A stretch of DNA of 64,000 bases. It comes from JAEUMG01 sp046349315. GTDB lineage: Bacteria; Pseudomonadota; Alphaproteobacteria; Rhizobiales; Aestuariivirgaceae. The position numbers and the translations under genes are program-made. The stretch is taken from assembly GCA_046349315.1 (NCBI GenBank), contig JAXMCQ010000008.1, positions 1-64,000 of the forward strand, read 5' to 3'. The notes beneath the pieces are model-generated. The model had not been told where the DNA came from. It ran no database searches and saw nothing but the letters and a program-made list of their open reading frames with translations. Position 1 is the stretch's first letter. The number at the start of each line of letters is the position of its first letter. Shown in pieces: positions 62,184 through 64,000 of the stretch.

Positions 62184-62876
62184 GTGACGCTTGGACTGAT
62201 GTACTACTTCGGCCAATCGGATAATGGTATAATAGTGCCTGTGGATCAAAGTGAAGGTGTGCGGCTTCTTGGGATGGCGGCGAAGCAGAATAATGTCGAC
62301 GCACGGTGGATACTCGGCAAGCACTTTTACGAATGCGAACGAAATTGGTTCAAGTCAACGTTTTACCTACGGGGCATCGTCTCGGACGTGCATCTGCCGC
62401 TGCAAGAAAGGAATGAAGCCGCGTTCATGCTCGGCATGATGCTCCATCAAAGTCCGGAGAACGAAACGTTCGATCTTACCTGCGAATCAGGAAAGGGGCC
62501 TCGCCCTCCAAAGAGTCCGCATAAAGCTGCAGAGTACTTTGCGATAGCTGCCGGCATTGGGAGCGAGGAGGCTAAATACCAGCTCGCCTTAATGTACACA
62601 TCTGGTGATGGGGTGCCCCAACACTTTAAGAGGGCAACCGAATTGTTGGAGAGCATAGCGTGGACCTACGATCGCAAAAACGTTCAATTCAAGCTCGCTG
62701 AGGTTTATCTTAAAAGAGGCGACGGACTTCATGCTTTAGCGTGGTCCGGCCTGGCGGCGACTTATGGCAACAAAGAAGCGAAAATGCGCGATTCACTGAA
62801 TCTTGCACTTCCTGCCGAAGACGTCGAGAAGGCCCAACAACTAGGCTCGGAGTGGTTACAAAATAGCCAGCCCTAG
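62184..62876 (+). CDS. Sel1-like repeat protein, probably 5'-truncated
   Basis: 230 residues from the first usable start (GTG at 62184). Sel1/TPR-like units are visible: QSEGVRLLGMAAKQNNVDAR, then NEAAFMLGMMLHQ, and KAAEYFAIAAGIGSEEAKYQ followed by LALMYTSGDGVPQHFKRATE. The open frame continues upstream to 62115 and already encodes the end of another unit (RAAEGGDPSAQVTLGLMYYF), so the GTG lies inside a repeat and the normal N-terminus is missing. Sel1 repeats mediate protein contacts. Base composition is less GC-rich than in the chromosome proper. Confidence 0.7.
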   Translation: MTLGLMYYFGQSDNGIIVPVDQSEGVRLLGMAAKQNNVDARWILGKHFYECERNWFKSTFYLRGIVSDVHLPLQERNEAAFMLGMMLHQSPENETFDLTCESGKGPRPPKSPHKAAEYFAIAAGIGSEEAKYQLALMYTSGDGVPQHFKRATELLESIAWTYDRKNVQFKLAEVYLKRGDGLHALAWSGLAATYGNKEAKMRDSLNLALPAEDVEKAQQLGSEWLQNSQP

Positions 62877-63009
62877 CGAGAAGAAGTCCGATAGGTCAGC
62901 CCCTTAGGGCAGTGGACGGCAAGCAAGCTATGAAAACACTTCAGTGACTATCCAGCATTGGGGCTCGTTACTAAGAGCTAACAGCGAATCGCCTGAGAAT
63001 GGTCCCGCA

Positions 63010-63933
63010 CTAGGATGATTCAAACATGACCTGAGTAGTAATGCGCTCGCCTATCGGTTTGATATCTTCAACCGACGTTGCCCGACGCTCCACCTGAACT
63101 ACCGCAGCCTCCTGAAATCGAATGGCGGCTAGGCACATACCTAAAGTGTGCGGTTTTGGTCCCATACCTACCAGCGCCACGTCACAAGTCTGGTGCAACT
63201 TGAGAGCGATGAGTTCGGTTAAAAAAGTGAAATATTGCTCCACATCTCGTATATCAATTGCGAAGGGGACGATACCCAGCTCCTCGAACAGGTGCTTGTT
63301 GATTGTCAAAGCCCTGCCTGTGTATTCAGGAACTCCTCCCGGCTCTGCCACCACGCAAAATATCTCATTCGGTTGAACCCTTTCCAACGCCGCATAGGGC
63401 AACCACTTGTCAAATCCCAAAGAGAACACAGTGGCCGTCCGAGCACTTCCACTCGACACCCCTTCAAATCCAGGGATAGTCGTAATCCCCTTAACTTCCA
63501 CGGGCGTCTTCTCCCCCTCGTGCAAACCCGGAGTGTAGGAAAGATCCAATATGGCGTTACTGCAAAGCTGGGTCGATCGGAGGTAGTTTAAGATGGCTCC
63601 GTACCAAGCGCGTGGCATTGATGAATAGTCCACAAAAATCCGTGGGTGGGGATGTGCCGAAAGACGTTCGCCCAGAATTTTGGCAGCAAAGCTAGCGTCG
63701 CTGGAGCTGCATATAAGCATTTCGGTGGGATCGAGTAACGAGAAGAACGCATCTGCCTTTATCCTACTTTCCTCAACGCGGCGTTCCTCAAAACCGATCA
63801 CATACAGCTCATCAAATCGTCGTCTTCCAAGCTCTTTAAGCGCAAAAGTACAACGGCTCTCAAAGCCCGTTGCTACGATCCCTATGTCATACGTATCTGA
63901 TGAGCCGCCATTCTTCAGTCCTCTGAACAACAT
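63010..63933 (-). CDS. Protein of unknown function in a tRNA-linked island
   Basis: 307-aa protein I do not recognise. It alternates strands and helices like a Rossmann-type fold: YDIGIVATGFESRCTFALKE at the N-terminus, DELYVIGFEERRVEESRIKA, PRIFVDYSSMPRAWYGAILN, an aromatic/charged middle, and CDVALVGMGPKPHTLGMCLA near the end. No signal peptide or membrane helix. The FESRC and VDYSSMPR motifs look like conserved functional spots. ATG at 63933 has AGGG upstream. Convergent with the Sel1 gene; its upstream neighbour is outside the window. Confidence 0.7.
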   Translation of the reverse strand: MLFRGLKNGGSSDTYDIGIVATGFESRCTFALKELGRRRFDELYVIGFEERRVEESRIKADAFFSLLDPTEMLICSSSDASFAAKILGERLSAHPHPRIFVDYSSMPRAWYGAILNYLRSTQLCSNAILDLSYTPGLHEGEKTPVEVKGITTIPGFEGVSSGSARTATVFSLGFDKWLPYAALERVQPNEIFCVVAEPGGVPEYTGRALTINKHLFEELGIVPFAIDIRDVEQYFTFLTELIALKLHQTCDVALVGMGPKPHTLGMCLAAIRFQEAAVVQVERRATSVEDIKPIGERITTQVMFESS

Positions 63934-64000
63934 ATCCCTAACCTCTCAGAAACAACCCGAGTTGGCGCTCTTCTTTGTCATCTGTGTTGAGAATACTCTC

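Noticed and set aside
1..64000. CRISPR arrays, rRNA genes and insertion sequences
   Set aside because: No regularly spaced direct repeats, rRNA sequence or transposase genes were seen; the only recombinase is the integrase at 60977.

Overview
The window is a GC-rich, densely packed bacterial chromosome segment, most likely from an alphaproteobacterium of the order Hyphomicrobiales (Rhizobiales). The pointers are the psd-pssA pair, a type II DAHP synthase, a MutL carrying the endonuclease motif, an ileS-lspA-lipoprotein-M16-M16 cluster, and several families of short palindromic intergenic repeats of the kind common in that order. The genus cannot be named from sequence alone. Most of the window is housekeeping sequence with many 4-base stop/start overlaps (ATGA, GTGA, TTGA).

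Layout. 1-6.6 kb: end of a PLP-dependent sulfur amino acid enzyme, phosphatidylethanolamine synthesis (psd, pssA), an Atm1-type ABC exporter coupled to a repeat-rich LysM protein, and a LOG-family protein. 7-16.5 kb: a hypothetical protein, a homocysteine S-methyltransferase homologue, a GlcG/HbpS protein, RarD, citramalate synthase, cysS and two EamA transporters. 16.6-24 kb: crcB, a MASE1-GGDEF diguanylate cyclase, a periplasmic glucan (OpgG/OpgD) protein, a HicAB toxin-antitoxin pair with twin palindromic operators, type II DAHP synthase, DUF2093 and xseA. 24-32 kb: purD with a class III cyclase, then a four-gene coupled run (fluoroacetate-dehalogenase-like hydrolase, GNAT, APH-like kinase, patatin), tadA, an RsuA/RluB pseudouridine synthase and rsmD. 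32-44 kb: typA, ppa, mutL, two M16 proteins (one catalytic, one degenerate), a lipoprotein, lspA and ileS. 44-56.4 kb: a haem-c sensor adenylate cyclase, panE, a nitrogen-type cluster (ureohydrolase, DUF1989 protein, RidA) facing a CUT2 sugar-type ABC transporter, an ABC half-transporter with a degenerate ATPase, and an ECF sigma/anti-sigma pair. 56.4-60.8 kb: a gabD-rpiA-gor operon and a Gph-like phosphatase.

At 60.8 kb a tRNA-Val(CAC) gene is followed by a tyrosine recombinase, a Sel1-repeat protein and an unrecognised 307-aa protein. This part looks less GC-rich and reads as the left end of an island integrated at the tRNA; it continues past the window. It is the best place to look for an undescribed system, but only its first three genes are visible.

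Two places look structurally abnormal. ileS is broken by several frameshifts and a diverged direct duplication of about 300 bp. The integrase 3' end has an inverted partial copy just after its stop codon, and the Sel1 gene lacks a normal 5' end beyond it. Both may be assembly or amplification artefacts and should be checked before any biological reading.
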